Positions 1 through 5,094 of a stretch of DNA of 5,094 bases are shown here, piece by piece. Below the pieces are notes generated by a model. That model was not told where the DNA came from. It worked only from the letters and a program-made list of their open reading frames with translations, and searched no databases. Source of the DNA: Hyphomicrobiales bacterium (lineage in GTDB: Bacteria > Pseudomonadota > Alphaproteobacteria > Rhodobacterales > Rhodobacteraceae). The stretch lies in contig PWLT01000163.1 in NCBI GenBank assembly GCA_003558415.1, positions 1-5,094 of the forward strand, written 5' to 3'. Numbering within the stretch: the stretch's first letter is position 1; each line of letters begins with the position of its first letter. A program made the position numbers and the translations under genes.

Positions 1-1107
1 GAAGCAGCGGCGCGGGAAGCGCTCGGCGAACAGGTCGAGCCCGGTGCCGTCAGGCATGGCGGCGGTGATCGCGACGATCTTGTCGTCACGCTCGGCCTGC
101 GCGATCAGGCTGCGCGCGAAGACCTTGGTGTAGCTCGGCGCGTTCGAGGGCGCCTTTTTCTGCTCGCCGGTGACGAGATCGAATTTTGCGGTGGCATGGC
201 CGCGATCAGCCGCGGCCTCGGCGGGTTTGTAGCCCTTGCCCTTGCGGGTGATGGCGTGGATCAGCATCGGGCCGGTGGCGCGTTCGTGCACCATGCGCAA
301 CACGGGCAGGAGCTGATCCATGTCATGCCCGTCTATGGGGCCGACATATTTGAAGCCCAGTTCCTCAAACAGTGTCCCGCCCATGGTGATGTGTTTGAGC
401 AGATCCTTGGCGCGCTTGGCGCCCTCCTGAAATGGCGTGGGCAGCAGCCCGACCGCGCCCTTGGCGGCGGCGCGAAATTCCTGAAACGGTGCCCCGGCAT
501 AGAGCCGCGACAGGTAGGAGGACATCGCGCCCACCGGCGGGGCGATCGACATCTCGTTGTCGTTGAGGATCACGATCAGGCGCTTGTGCAGCGCGCCTGC
601 ATTGTTCATCGCCTCATAAGCCATGCCGGCGGAAAGCGCCCCGTCCCCGATCACCGCGACGGCATCGCCAAGCCCGTGCTCGGGCGCCCCGCCCAGATCG
701 CGCGCCACGGCAAAGCCCAGCGCCGCCGAGATCGAGGTCGAAGAATGCGCGGCGCCGAAGGGGTCATAGGGCGACTCGGAGCGTTTGGTGAAGCCGCTGA
801 GCCCATCCTTCTGGCGGATGGTGCGGATGCGGTCGCGCCGCCCGGTGAGGATCTTGTGCGGATAGGCCTGATGGCTCACATCCCAGATGATGCGGTCGCG
901 CGGCGCGTCGAACACCGCATGCAGCGCCACGGTCAGCTCGACCACGCCAAGCCCCGCGCCCAGATGCCCGCCGGTCTGCGACACCGCCGCGATGGTCTCG
1001 GCGCGCAGCTCATCGGCGAGCTGGCGCAACTGCCGGTCGGAAAGCTCCTTCATGTCGGCGGGGGTGTGGACGCGATCCAGCAGAGGTGTATTCGGTCGTT
1101 CACTCAT
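1..1107 (-). CDS. dxs: 1-deoxy-D-xylulose-5-phosphate synthase (partial, C-terminal part beyond window)
   Basis: DXS condenses pyruvate and glyceraldehyde 3-phosphate into 1-deoxyxylulose 5-phosphate, the first step of the cytosolic MEP isoprenoid pathway; it uses thiamine diphosphate and Mg2+. The visible 369 residues are a little over half of the usual roughly 640. They cover the N-terminal ThDP domain and the beginning of the pyrimidine-binding domain. Landmarks are GGHLGAGLG (46-54, with the active-site His48), [15 protein letters not shown] (76-90, His80), and the ThDP/Mg motif from GDG (154-156) to NDN (182-184), where Asp155 and Asn184 match the E. coli metal ligands. GPIDGHD (256-262) and RKGKGY (288-293) follow. 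The catalytic Glu region (IAEQH) lies just past the edge. The ATG at 1107 fits the family start and has GGGAG six bases upstream. It lies 22 bp after ispA and is probably in the same operon. Arg366 replaces the Asp often found before RCF, which is probably harmless. Confidence 0.97.
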   Translation of the reverse strand, partial: MSERPNTPLLDRVHTPADMKELSDRQLRQLADELRAETIAAVSQTGGHLGAGLGVVELTVALHAVFDAPRDRIIWDVSHQAYPHKILTGRRDRIRTIRQKDGLSGFTKRSESPYDPFGAAHSSTSISAALGFAVARDLGGAPEHGLGDAVAVIGDGALSAGMAYEAMNNAGALHKRLIVILNDNEMSIAPPVGAMSSYLSRLYAGAPFQEFRAAAKGAVGLLPTPFQEGAKRAKDLLKHITMGGTLFEELGFKYVGPIDGHDMDQLLPVLRMVHERATGPMLIHAITRKGKGYKPAEAAADRGHATAKFDLVTGEQKKAPSNAPSYTKVFARSLIAQAERDDKIVAITAAMPDGTGLDLFAERFPRRCF

Positions 1108-1113
1108 GCCGGG

Positions 1114-1118
1114 CTCCC
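1114..1118 (-). promoter_or_regulatory. Shine-Dalgarno of dxs
   Basis: On the minus strand GGGAG lies six bases before the dxs ATG at 1107, inside the 22-bp ispA–dxs gap. It supports that start. An out-of-frame ATG at 1126 just upstream opens only a short frame and was not chosen. Confidence 0.6.
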
Positions 1119-1129
1119 GCAGGCATTAC

Positions 1130-2002
1130 TCACATCTCACGCGCGATAACGAAGCGCGCAGCCTCGCGCAAGATTTCCGCTTGCGCGCCATAGGGCGACA
1201 GCGCGGCCTCGGCCTCGTCCACAAGCTCGGCGGCGCGGGTGCGCGCGCCCTCCAGCCCCAGCAGCGACACGAAGGTCGCCTTGCCGGCGCCGGCATCCTT
1301 GCGCAGCCGCTTTCCGGCCTTCTCGGCATCGCCCTCGACATCAAGAATGTCATCCGCGATCTGAAAGGCAAGCCCCAGCGCCGCAGCATAACGGCCCAGC
1401 GGCGCGGGATCGGCGCCCGCCAGCCTGGGCCCGGCCATCCCCGCCCAGCCGATCAACGCGCCGGTCTTGCCCTGCTGAAGCGCGGTAATCTCCTCCAGCG
1501 TCAGGGGATTTTCGGCGCGCTCGGCAGCGATGTCCATCGCCTGGCCCAGCACCATGCCCCGCGCCCCGGCGGCAAGCGCCAATTCGCCTATCAGGGTCAC
1601 GCGGCGTTGCGGGTCAGGGCAGGTGTCGGGGCGCGCGAGCAACTCGAAGGCCAGCGTCTGCAGCGCGTCGCCGGCAAGGATGGCGGTCGCCTCGTCCCAT
1701 TTGACATGCACGGTGGGTCGGCCGCGGCGCAGATCGTCGTCATCCATCGCCGGCAGATCGTCATGCACGAGCGAGCAGGCATGCATCGCCTCGATCGCGG
1801 CGGCGGCGTTGACGGCATCGGCTGCGGCGATGCCGTGCAGCGCCGCGCCCTCGATCACCATCAGCCCGCGCAGACACTTGCCGCCCTGAACGGCATATTC
1901 CATCGCATCGCGCACATCGCTGGCGGGAATCTCGCGCACCGCATCGCGCAGGCGCATCTGGATCATGGGCGCGCGCGCCGTGAGGGTTTCGAGAAAGCTC
2001 AT
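1130..2002 (-). CDS. ispA: Short-chain polyprenyl diphosphate synthase (farnesyl diphosphate synthase type)
   Basis: This is a trans-prenyltransferase that adds isopentenyl diphosphate to allylic diphosphates, giving farnesyl diphosphate for ubiquinone, undecaprenyl phosphate, hopanoids or carotenoids. The 290 residues match the family length. The first aspartate-rich motif is DDLPAMD (81-87, the bacterial type II spacing), followed by DDDLRRGRPT. The second is DDILD (217-221), preceded by GLAFQIA. The IPP/diphosphate-binding element is GGKCLRG (40-46), and GDALQTLAFE (111-120) and GKT (178-180) are also typical. Two differences stand out against E. coli IspA. Cys43 replaces the Arg of GGKRLR, and Cys76 replaces the Tyr five residues before the first Asp motif, a position known to affect product length. 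The start overlaps the xseB stop by ATGA, so translation is probably coupled; the Shine-Dalgarno is weak. An FPP synthase is the best call; a GGPP-forming product range cannot be excluded. Confidence 0.95.
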   Translation of the reverse strand: MSFLETLTARAPMIQMRLRDAVREIPASDVRDAMEYAVQGGKCLRGLMVIEGAALHGIAAADAVNAAAAIEAMHACSLVHDDLPAMDDDDLRRGRPTVHVKWDEATAILAGDALQTLAFELLARPDTCPDPQRRVTLIGELALAAGARGMVLGQAMDIAAERAENPLTLEEITALQQGKTGALIGWAGMAGPRLAGADPAPLGRYAAALGLAFQIADDILDVEGDAEKAGKRLRKDAGAGKATFVSLLGLEGARTRAAELVDEAEAALSPYGAQAEILREAARFVIAREM

Positions 2003-2241
2003 TTGCTCTCGAACGGCGCGGTTCCGGCGGGGGTCCCATCCTCGCCCAGGCGGATCTGTTCGACCTTCTCCTGCGCCTCGGCAAGCTTGGCATCGCAGCG
2101 CGCCTTGAGCGCCGCGCCGCGCTCATAGAGGGTGATCGACTCCTCGAGCGCGACCTCGCCCTGTTCGAGCCGGGTGACGACCTTTTCAAGCTCGGCCATG
2201 GCTTCCTCGAAGCTCATCTCCTCGACCGGTTTTTCCGTCAT
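1999..2241 (-). CDS. xseB: Exodeoxyribonuclease VII small subunit
   Basis: This is the small subunit of exonuclease VII, a cytosolic complex of one XseA with several XseB chains that degrades single-stranded DNA from both ends into oligonucleotides. The 80 residues equal the usual length. The conserved core is SFEEAMAELEKVVTRLEQG (10-28), then ALEESITLYERG (31-42) and a charged helix to about residue 65 (LKARCDAKLAEAQEKVEQI), which fits the two-helix coiled-coil subunit. A short, probably disordered tail follows. It overlaps the deacetylase gene upstream and ispA downstream, each by 4 bp (ATGA). GGAG lies about eight bases before its ATG, inside the upstream gene. xseA is not in the window. 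Placing xseB next to ispA and dxs is a common bacterial arrangement and says nothing about isoprenoid chemistry. Confidence 0.96.
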   Translation of the reverse strand: MTEKPVEEMSFEEAMAELEKVVTRLEQGEVALEESITLYERGAALKARCDAKLAEAQEKVEQIRLGEDGTPAGTAPFESK

Positions 2242-3173
2242 CGGCTGCGCTCCATCAAACTCTCGACATGGGCCGCGACACAGGCAGCCAGCGTGTCGAG
2301 ATCATAACCTCCCTCAAGCAACGACACCACCCGCCCGGCGCAATGCGCATCGGCCAGATCGCACAGCCGCCCGGTGATCCAGGTGAAATCCTCAAGACCG
2401 AGTTCAAGCTGCGCCAGCGGATCGGCGCGATGCGCATCGAACCCCGCCGAGATGATCACCAACTCGGGCGCGAAGCGCTCAAGCATCGGCAGCGCCTCGC
2501 GCTCCCACAGGGCGCGGAACTGCGCGCCGCCCGCGCCGGGCTCCAGCGGCAGGTTGAGGATCGTGTCATGCGCGCCGCGCTCCTCCGGCGCGCCGGTTCC
2601 CGGCCAGAGCGGCATCTGATGCGAGGAGACGAAACGCGCCCGCGGCTCGTCCCATAGCAGCGCCTGTGTGCCGTTGCCGTGATGGACGTCGAAATCGACG
2701 ACCGCCACGCGATCGAGCCCGTGGTGATCCAGCGCGCGTTTCGCGGCAATGGCCGCGTTGCCCAGCAGGCAGAACCCCATCGGCTTTTCCGCCTCGGCGT
2801 GATGGCCGGGTGGGCGAATGGCGCAAAAGGCATTGCCCGCCACGCCCGCGAGCACCGCATCCACCGCGCGCGTCGCGGCCCCAACCCCCGCAAGTGCGGT
2901 GTCCAGCGAGCCGGGCGAGACATGCGTGTCGGCGTCGAGCGCGTGAGTGCCGGCCTCGGGCAGCGCGGCGCGCAGCCGGTCGAGATAGCGCGCCGGATGA
3001 CAGCGCAGCGCCTCCGACTCGTCCGCTGGTGCGGCCACCTCGCGCGTCAGCGCGGAGAAGGCGGGCGCGTCGAGCGCCGCCCGGACCGCCTCCATCCGGC
3101 GCGGGTTCTCCGGATGGCCCGCAGGGGTGTCGTGGCGGGAATCTTCGGGCTGGGTGATAAGCAGTGTCGTCAT
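2238..3173 (-). CDS. Histone deacetylase-family zinc amidohydrolase (class II-type, HDAH-like)
   Basis: This belongs to the arginase/deacetylase fold that removes acetyl groups from acetyl-lysine, acetylpolyamines or similar amides, using Zn2+. The bacterial substrate cannot be read from sequence. All catalytic elements are present in 311 residues: HPENPRR (20-26), RPPGHH (120-125) with the tandem His124/His125, GFC (133-135), VDFDVHHGNGT (159-169) giving Zn ligands Asp162 and His164, SAGFDAH (242-248) with the third ligand Asp246, and EGGYD (287-291) with the transition-state Tyr290. There is no signal peptide, so it is cytosolic. It is shorter than acetoin-utilisation AcuC proteins and looks more like HDAH enzymes. 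The start is fixed: an in-frame TAG lies only four codons upstream (3183-3185), no alternative start codon lies between, and the next Met (27) would remove the HPENP motif. No Shine-Dalgarno precedes it. It leads the run with xseB, ispA and dxs. Confidence 0.93.
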   Translation of the reverse strand: MTTLLITQPEDSRHDTPAGHPENPRRMEAVRAALDAPAFSALTREVAAPADESEALRCHPARYLDRLRAALPEAGTHALDADTHVSPGSLDTALAGVGAATRAVDAVLAGVAGNAFCAIRPPGHHAEAEKPMGFCLLGNAAIAAKRALDHHGLDRVAVVDFDVHHGNGTQALLWDEPRARFVSSHQMPLWPGTGAPEERGAHDTILNLPLEPGAGGAQFRALWEREALPMLERFAPELVIISAGFDAHRADPLAQLELGLEDFTWITGRLCDLADAHCAGRVVSLLEGGYDLDTLAACVAAHVESLMERSR

Positions 3174-3179
3174 GGCCGC

Positions 3180-3208
3180 AAGCTAGAAGCCCGTGCCGGG
3201 AACGGCAA
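3180..3208 (-). promoter_or_regulatory. Candidate sigma70-type promoter of the deacetylase–xseB–ispA–dxs run
   Basis: On the minus strand TTGCCG (3203-3208) and TAGCTT (3180-3185) are separated by exactly 17 bp. The -35 keeps the TTG that matters in alphaproteobacteria; the -10 matches three of six consensus bases, including the leading TA and final T. Six bases after the -10 comes the start ATG itself, so the predicted first transcribed base is the A of ATG. The match is modest, so read-through from petPR remains possible. Confidence 0.4.
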
Positions 3209-3261
3209 GCGCGATCATCCCGTCCGACGGCCCGTGGCGAGATCGATAATGGCGCATCGTG

Positions 3262-3969
3262 TCAGTCGGGCACCAGCATGTAGCCCTCGCCGCGCACGGT
3301 CTGCAGATAGCGCGGCTGGCGCGGGTCGTCCTCGATCTTGCGGCGCAGTCGGGTGATCTGCACATCCACGGCGCGCTCCTGCGCATGCTCACCGTTCGGG
3401 CCGCGGGTCTGGCCCAGATCCTCGACCAGTTGCCCGCGGCTCAGCGGTTCGCCCGGCCGCTCGGCGAAGACCCGCATCAGGGCCGCCTCGGTCGCGGTCA
3501 GGCGCACCGGGTTCTCACCTCTAAACAGCTCGCCGCGCTCCATGTCGTAGCGCACGGGCCCCATGTGCAGAACCCGGGGCAGCGTCGCCTCCTGGGGCAC
3601 GCGGCGCAGAATGGCATTGATGCGCAGCAACAGCTCCTTGGGGTCGAAGGGCTTGGCCAGATAGTCATCGGCGCCCGCCTCGAGCCCGGCGATGCGGTCA
3701 TCCGTCTCGCCGCGCGCGGTGAGCAGCAGGATCGGCGTGTCACGGCCCTTGCGCAGCGCGCGGGTCATCTCCAGCCCGTCCTCGCCGGGCATCATCACGT
3801 CGAGCACGATCAGATCGAATTCCAACCCCTTGAGCAGCCGCCTTGCATGCGCGGCATGGCGCGCCGCCGTGACGAGGAACCCGCGCGCCTTGAGAAACCG
3901 CTGCAGCAGCGTGCGGATGCGTTCATCGTCATCGACGATCAGCAGATGCGGGGCCTGCTCGGTGCTCAT
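3262..3969 (-). CDS. petR: OmpR-family DNA-binding response regulator, PetR-like
   Basis: This is a cytosolic two-component transcription factor of 235 residues. The receiver domain (about 8-122) has the acidic pocket Asp13/Asp14, the phospho-acceptor Asp57 in LIVLDVMMPGEDG (53-65), the switch Thr84 in LLLTARG, and Lys106-Pro107. The C-terminal winged helix (about 135-235) carries LTATEAALMRVFA and the recognition-helix block AVDVQITRLRRKIE, ending in YLQTVRGEGYMLVPD. All residues for phosphorylation are intact. It overlaps the MarR-type gene by ATGA (3966-3969). An adjacent MarR gene plus an OmpR regulator is the arrangement of petPR in Rhodobacter capsulatus, where petR was reported as needed for photosynthetic and respiratory growth; the symbol rests on this and on general resemblance, recalled not searched. 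No sensor kinase is adjacent, so it looks like an orphan regulator here. The family call is firm; the target genes are unknown. Confidence 0.93.
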   Translation of the reverse strand: MSTEQAPHLLIVDDDERIRTLLQRFLKARGFLVTAARHAAHARRLLKGLEFDLIVLDVMMPGEDGLEMTRALRKGRDTPILLLTARGETDDRIAGLEAGADDYLAKPFDPKELLLRINAILRRVPQEATLPRVLHMGPVRYDMERGELFRGENPVRLTATEAALMRVFAERPGEPLSRGQLVEDLGQTRGPNGEHAQERAVDVQITRLRRKIEDDPRQPRYLQTVRGEGYMLVPD

Positions 3970-4472
3970 GGGCGGCCATCCCGCAGGGTCTGATACTGAT
4001 GCCGGATTTCCTCCTCCATCATCGCCTCGAGAACCTGGCGGAAGCCCGCGACCGCCTCGGGCCCGGCCGCGCGATAAGCCTTGCGCATGCGCGCGCGCTG
4101 CGCCTCGGACAGCTCCGCCTCCAGCGCCGCGCCGGCCTCGGTGAGATACAGGTGACGCTCGCGCCGGTCGCTGTTTCCGACCCGGCTTTCGACCAGCCCG
4201 TCGGCGATCAGCCGCCGCAGCACGCGATTGAGCGACTGCTTGGTCACGCCGAGGATCTCCAGCAGCCGGGAGACGGTGGTCCCCGGCATACGGTTGATGA
4301 AATGCAGCGCCCGGTGATGCGCACGGCCGTAATCCTTGCCCGCCAGGATACGGTCGGGATCGGCGGTGAAGCCGCGATAGGCGAAGAACATCGCCTCGAT
4401 CCCCTTGCGCAGCTGCTCGTCGGTGAGAAACAGCAGATTCTCGCCGCCGGAGGTGGCGCCGCCTTCGGTCAT
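3966..4472 (-). CDS. petP: MarR-family transcriptional regulator, PetP-like
   Basis: This is a winged-helix regulator that probably dimerises and binds an operator; its ligand is unknown. From the ATG at 4472 it has 168 residues. An N-terminal dimerisation helix (about 17-33) is followed by the DNA-binding core: the helix-turn-helix VSRLLEILGVTKQSLNRVL (67-85), RRLIADGLVESR (86-97), and the wing with the MarR signature DRRERHLYLTEAG (102-114). C-terminal helices (about 115-165) complete the dimer interface. The ATG at 4472 is preferred because AGGA (4479-4482) lies six bases upstream. An in-frame ATG at 4502 would add ten residues, has no good Shine-Dalgarno and coincides with the predicted transcription start. 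The stop overlaps the response-regulator start (ATGA), so the two are probably translated together. The petP name rests on pairing with the PetR-like gene. Confidence 0.9.
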   Translation of the reverse strand: MTEGGATSGGENLLFLTDEQLRKGIEAMFFAYRGFTADPDRILAGKDYGRAHHRALHFINRMPGTTVSRLLEILGVTKQSLNRVLRRLIADGLVESRVGNSDRRERHLYLTEAGAALEAELSEAQRARMRKAYRAAGPEAVAGFRQVLEAMMEEEIRHQYQTLRDGRP

Positions 4473-4478
4473 GGATCG

Positions 4479-4482
4479 TCCT
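4479..4482 (-). promoter_or_regulatory. Shine-Dalgarno deciding the petP start
   Basis: AGGA on the minus strand with a six-base spacer to the ATG at 4472. The competing in-frame ATG at 4502 is preceded only by CGGGGT. This site therefore supports the shorter protein. Confidence 0.6.
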
Positions 4483-4508
4483 GCCAAGCTATGCGGTTTC
4501 ATACCCCG

Positions 4509-4537
4509 ATTTTATGTCAGTCTTGTTGACTTTCCAA
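4509..4537 (-). promoter_or_regulatory. sigma70-type promoter of petP–petR
   Basis: On the minus strand TTGGAA (4532-4537) and TAAAAT (4509-4514) are separated by 17 bp. They match four and five of six consensus bases. The expected transcription start is near 4502, leaving a leader of about 30 bases before the ATG at 4472 that includes its AGGA. This is the best promoter match I found in the window. Confidence 0.6.
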
Positions 4538-4554
4538 GAATCGATTGCTACCGA
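4526..4554 (+). promoter_or_regulatory. Weak candidate promoter of ilvE
   Basis: TTGACT (4526-4531) and TACCGA (4549-4554) are 17 bp apart on the plus strand. The -35 matches five of six consensus bases, but the -10 only three. It would start transcription near 4561 and give a leader of about 84 bases. It lies across the -35 region of the divergent petP promoter, so the two would compete for polymerase. An AT-rich TAAATT at 4593-4598 is an alternative -10 without a convincing -35. Confidence 0.3.
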
Positions 4555-4566
4555 TGCCACGTTTTG

Positions 4567-4605
4567 GCGCAACTTTATGCCCGCTTCGGACGTAAATTGC
4601 GCAAC
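4567..4605. repeat. Repeated GCGCAAC element and TTGCGCAA palindrome in the petP–ilvE intergenic region
   Basis: GCGCAAC occurs at 4567-4573 and again at 4599-4605, start to start 32 bp or about three helical turns. The second copy lies within a perfect 8-bp palindrome TTGCGCAA (4597-4604). Such spacing suits a regulator binding the same face of DNA upstream of ilvE, but short GC-rich words also recur by chance and no known operator is recognised. Confidence 0.25.
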
Positions 4606-4634
4606 ATCGCGAAACATACCGGGATTCCGGGCCG

Positions 4635-4639
4635 GGAGG
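4635..4639 (+). promoter_or_regulatory. Shine-Dalgarno of ilvE
   Basis: GGAGG lies five bases before the ATG at 4645. It is the strongest ribosome-binding site in the window and fixes the ilvE start. Just upstream, CCGG-GATT-CCGG (4619-4630) could form a small hairpin next to it. Confidence 0.75.
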
Positions 4640-4644
4640 ACAGG

Positions 4645-5094
4645 ATGGCTGCACCTTACGACGACCGCGACGGCGTGATCTGGATGGACGGCGCACTGGT
4701 GCCATGGCGCGACGCGCAGGTGCATGTGCTCACCCATGCGCTGCACTATGCCTCTTCGGTCTTCGAGGGCGAGCGCGCCTATGGCGGACGCATCTTCAGA
4801 AGCCGCGAACATTCCGAGCGGCTGAAGAAATCCGCCGAGGCGATCGATTTCGAGGTCCCCTGGTCGGTCGATCAGCTTGAGGAAGCCAAGGCCGAGATCC
4901 TGAAAGCCAGCGGCCTGGCGGACGCCTATGTGCGCGCCTTCGCCTGGCGCGGCGCGGGCGAGGACATGGGCGTGGCTTCGGCCCGCAACCCCGTGCGCAC
5001 CGCCATCGCCGCCTGGGAATGGGGGGCTTATTACGGCGACGCCAAGATGCGCGGCGCCAAGCTCGACATCTCGAAATGGAAACGCCCCTCGCCC
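4645..5094 (+). CDS. ilvE: Branched-chain amino-acid aminotransferase (partial, N-terminal half)
   Basis: This is a fold-type IV PLP aminotransferase that interconverts leucine, isoleucine and valine with their 2-oxo acids, using glutamate/2-oxoglutarate, in the cytosol. The visible 150 residues are about half of the usual 290-310. They show IWMDGALVPWRDAQVHVLTH (12-31), ALHYASSVFEGERAY (32-46) with the family signature VFEG, REHSERLKKSAEAIDFEVP (54-72) typical of IlvE, and YVRAFAWRGAG (93-103). AAWEWGAYYG then leads to LDISKWKRPSP at the edge. The Lys that forms the Schiff base with PLP, near residue 160 in E. coli, lies just beyond the window, so catalytic competence cannot be checked. The ATG has a strong GGAGG. 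The gene diverges from petP across about 170 bp. A D-amino-acid or aminodeoxychorismate lyase family member is less likely given the IlvE-type motifs. Confidence 0.93.
   Translation, partial: MAAPYDDRDGVIWMDGALVPWRDAQVHVLTHALHYASSVFEGERAYGGRIFRSREHSERLKKSAEAIDFEVPWSVDQLEEAKAEILKASGLADAYVRAFAWRGAGEDMGVASARNPVRTAIAAWEWGAYYGDAKMRGAKLDISKWKRPSP

Noticed and set aside
196..2128. Long open plus-strand frames (196-1149 and 887-2128) opposite dxs and ispA
   Set aside because: They lie antisense to unmistakable DXS and IspA coding sequence. Their translations are rich in Arg, Ala, Gly and His and show no known domain, as expected for shadows in high-GC DNA.
3205..3250. Possible rho-independent terminator after petR
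   Set aside because: There are small dyads (CCGTC/GACGG around 3219-3230, and TGCCG-GGAA-CGGCA at 3194-3207) but no following T-run on the minus strand. Stems are only about five pairs and one overlaps the candidate promoter, so I do not call a terminator.
2268..3356. Plus-strand frames opposite the deacetylase gene (for example 2679-3356)
   Set aside because: They are antisense to an intact zinc-hydrolase gene with every catalytic motif, the composition is typical of shadow frames, and no convincing ribosome-binding site was seen.
3259..4529. Long plus-strand frames (3259-3993 and 3999-4529) opposite petR and petP
   Set aside because: The opposite strand encodes complete regulator domains; the plus-strand translations show no recognisable fold or motif.
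4554..4595. Short plus-strand frame (13 codons, MPRFGATLCPLRT) in the ilvE leader, considered as an attenuation leader peptide
   Set aside because: It has no run of Leu, Ile or Val codons, no good ribosome-binding site, and no terminator/antiterminator pair follows it.
4619..4636. Three CCGGG words just before the ilvE Shine-Dalgarno
   Set aside because: They could form a small hairpin but are too short and too GC-biased to call a riboswitch or an operator.
4489..4812. Minus-strand 107-residue frame across the intergenic region and the ilvE start
   Set aside because: It covers the divergent promoters and is antisense to the conserved IlvE N-terminus. It has no family resemblance.

Overview
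The window is GC-rich chromosomal DNA, densely packed with genes. Protein sequence and gene order both point to an alphaproteobacterium of the Rhodobacterales/Roseobacter type. The main clues are the order dxs–ispA–xseB–histone-deacetylase-family gene, a MarR/OmpR pair resembling Rhodobacter PetP/PetR, and a neighbouring branched-chain aminotransferase. I see no mobile element, CRISPR array, tRNA or rRNA. This is a core-genome region, not an accessory island.

Layout. Positions 1-3173 (minus strand) hold a four-gene run, transcribed right to left: a class II-type histone-deacetylase-family hydrolase (2238-3173), xseB (1999-2241), ispA (1130-2002) and dxs (start at 1107, cut by the left window edge). 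The first three are joined by 4-bp ATGA stop/start overlaps, and dxs follows ispA after 22 bp. The run combines the first step of the MEP isoprenoid pathway (DXS), prenyl-chain elongation (IspA), the small subunit of exonuclease VII and a zinc deacetylase. A short 88-bp gap (3174-3261) holds a plausible promoter. Its spacing would make the deacetylase mRNA leaderless.

Positions 3262-4472 (minus strand) hold an OmpR-type response regulator and, upstream of it, a MarR-type regulator, again joined by an ATGA overlap. The pair fits PetR/PetP of Rhodobacter capsulatus. No histidine kinase lies in the window. The pair has a good sigma70-type promoter at 4509-4537, which together with a Shine-Dalgarno at 4479-4482 argues that the MarR gene starts at 4472 and not at the upstream ATG at 4502.

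Positions 4473-4644 form a divergent regulatory region. ilvE (branched-chain amino-acid aminotransferase) begins at 4645 on the plus strand and runs off the right edge before its PLP lysine. The region carries overlapping candidate promoters, a repeated GCGCAAC element and a TTGCGCAA palindrome.

I did not find an evidently undescribed system. The most checkable points are a Tyr-to-Cys difference in the chain-length region of IspA, the probable leaderless start of the deacetylase gene, and petPR lying next to ilvE with no petABC following it. The many long overlapping frames elsewhere are shadows produced by high GC.
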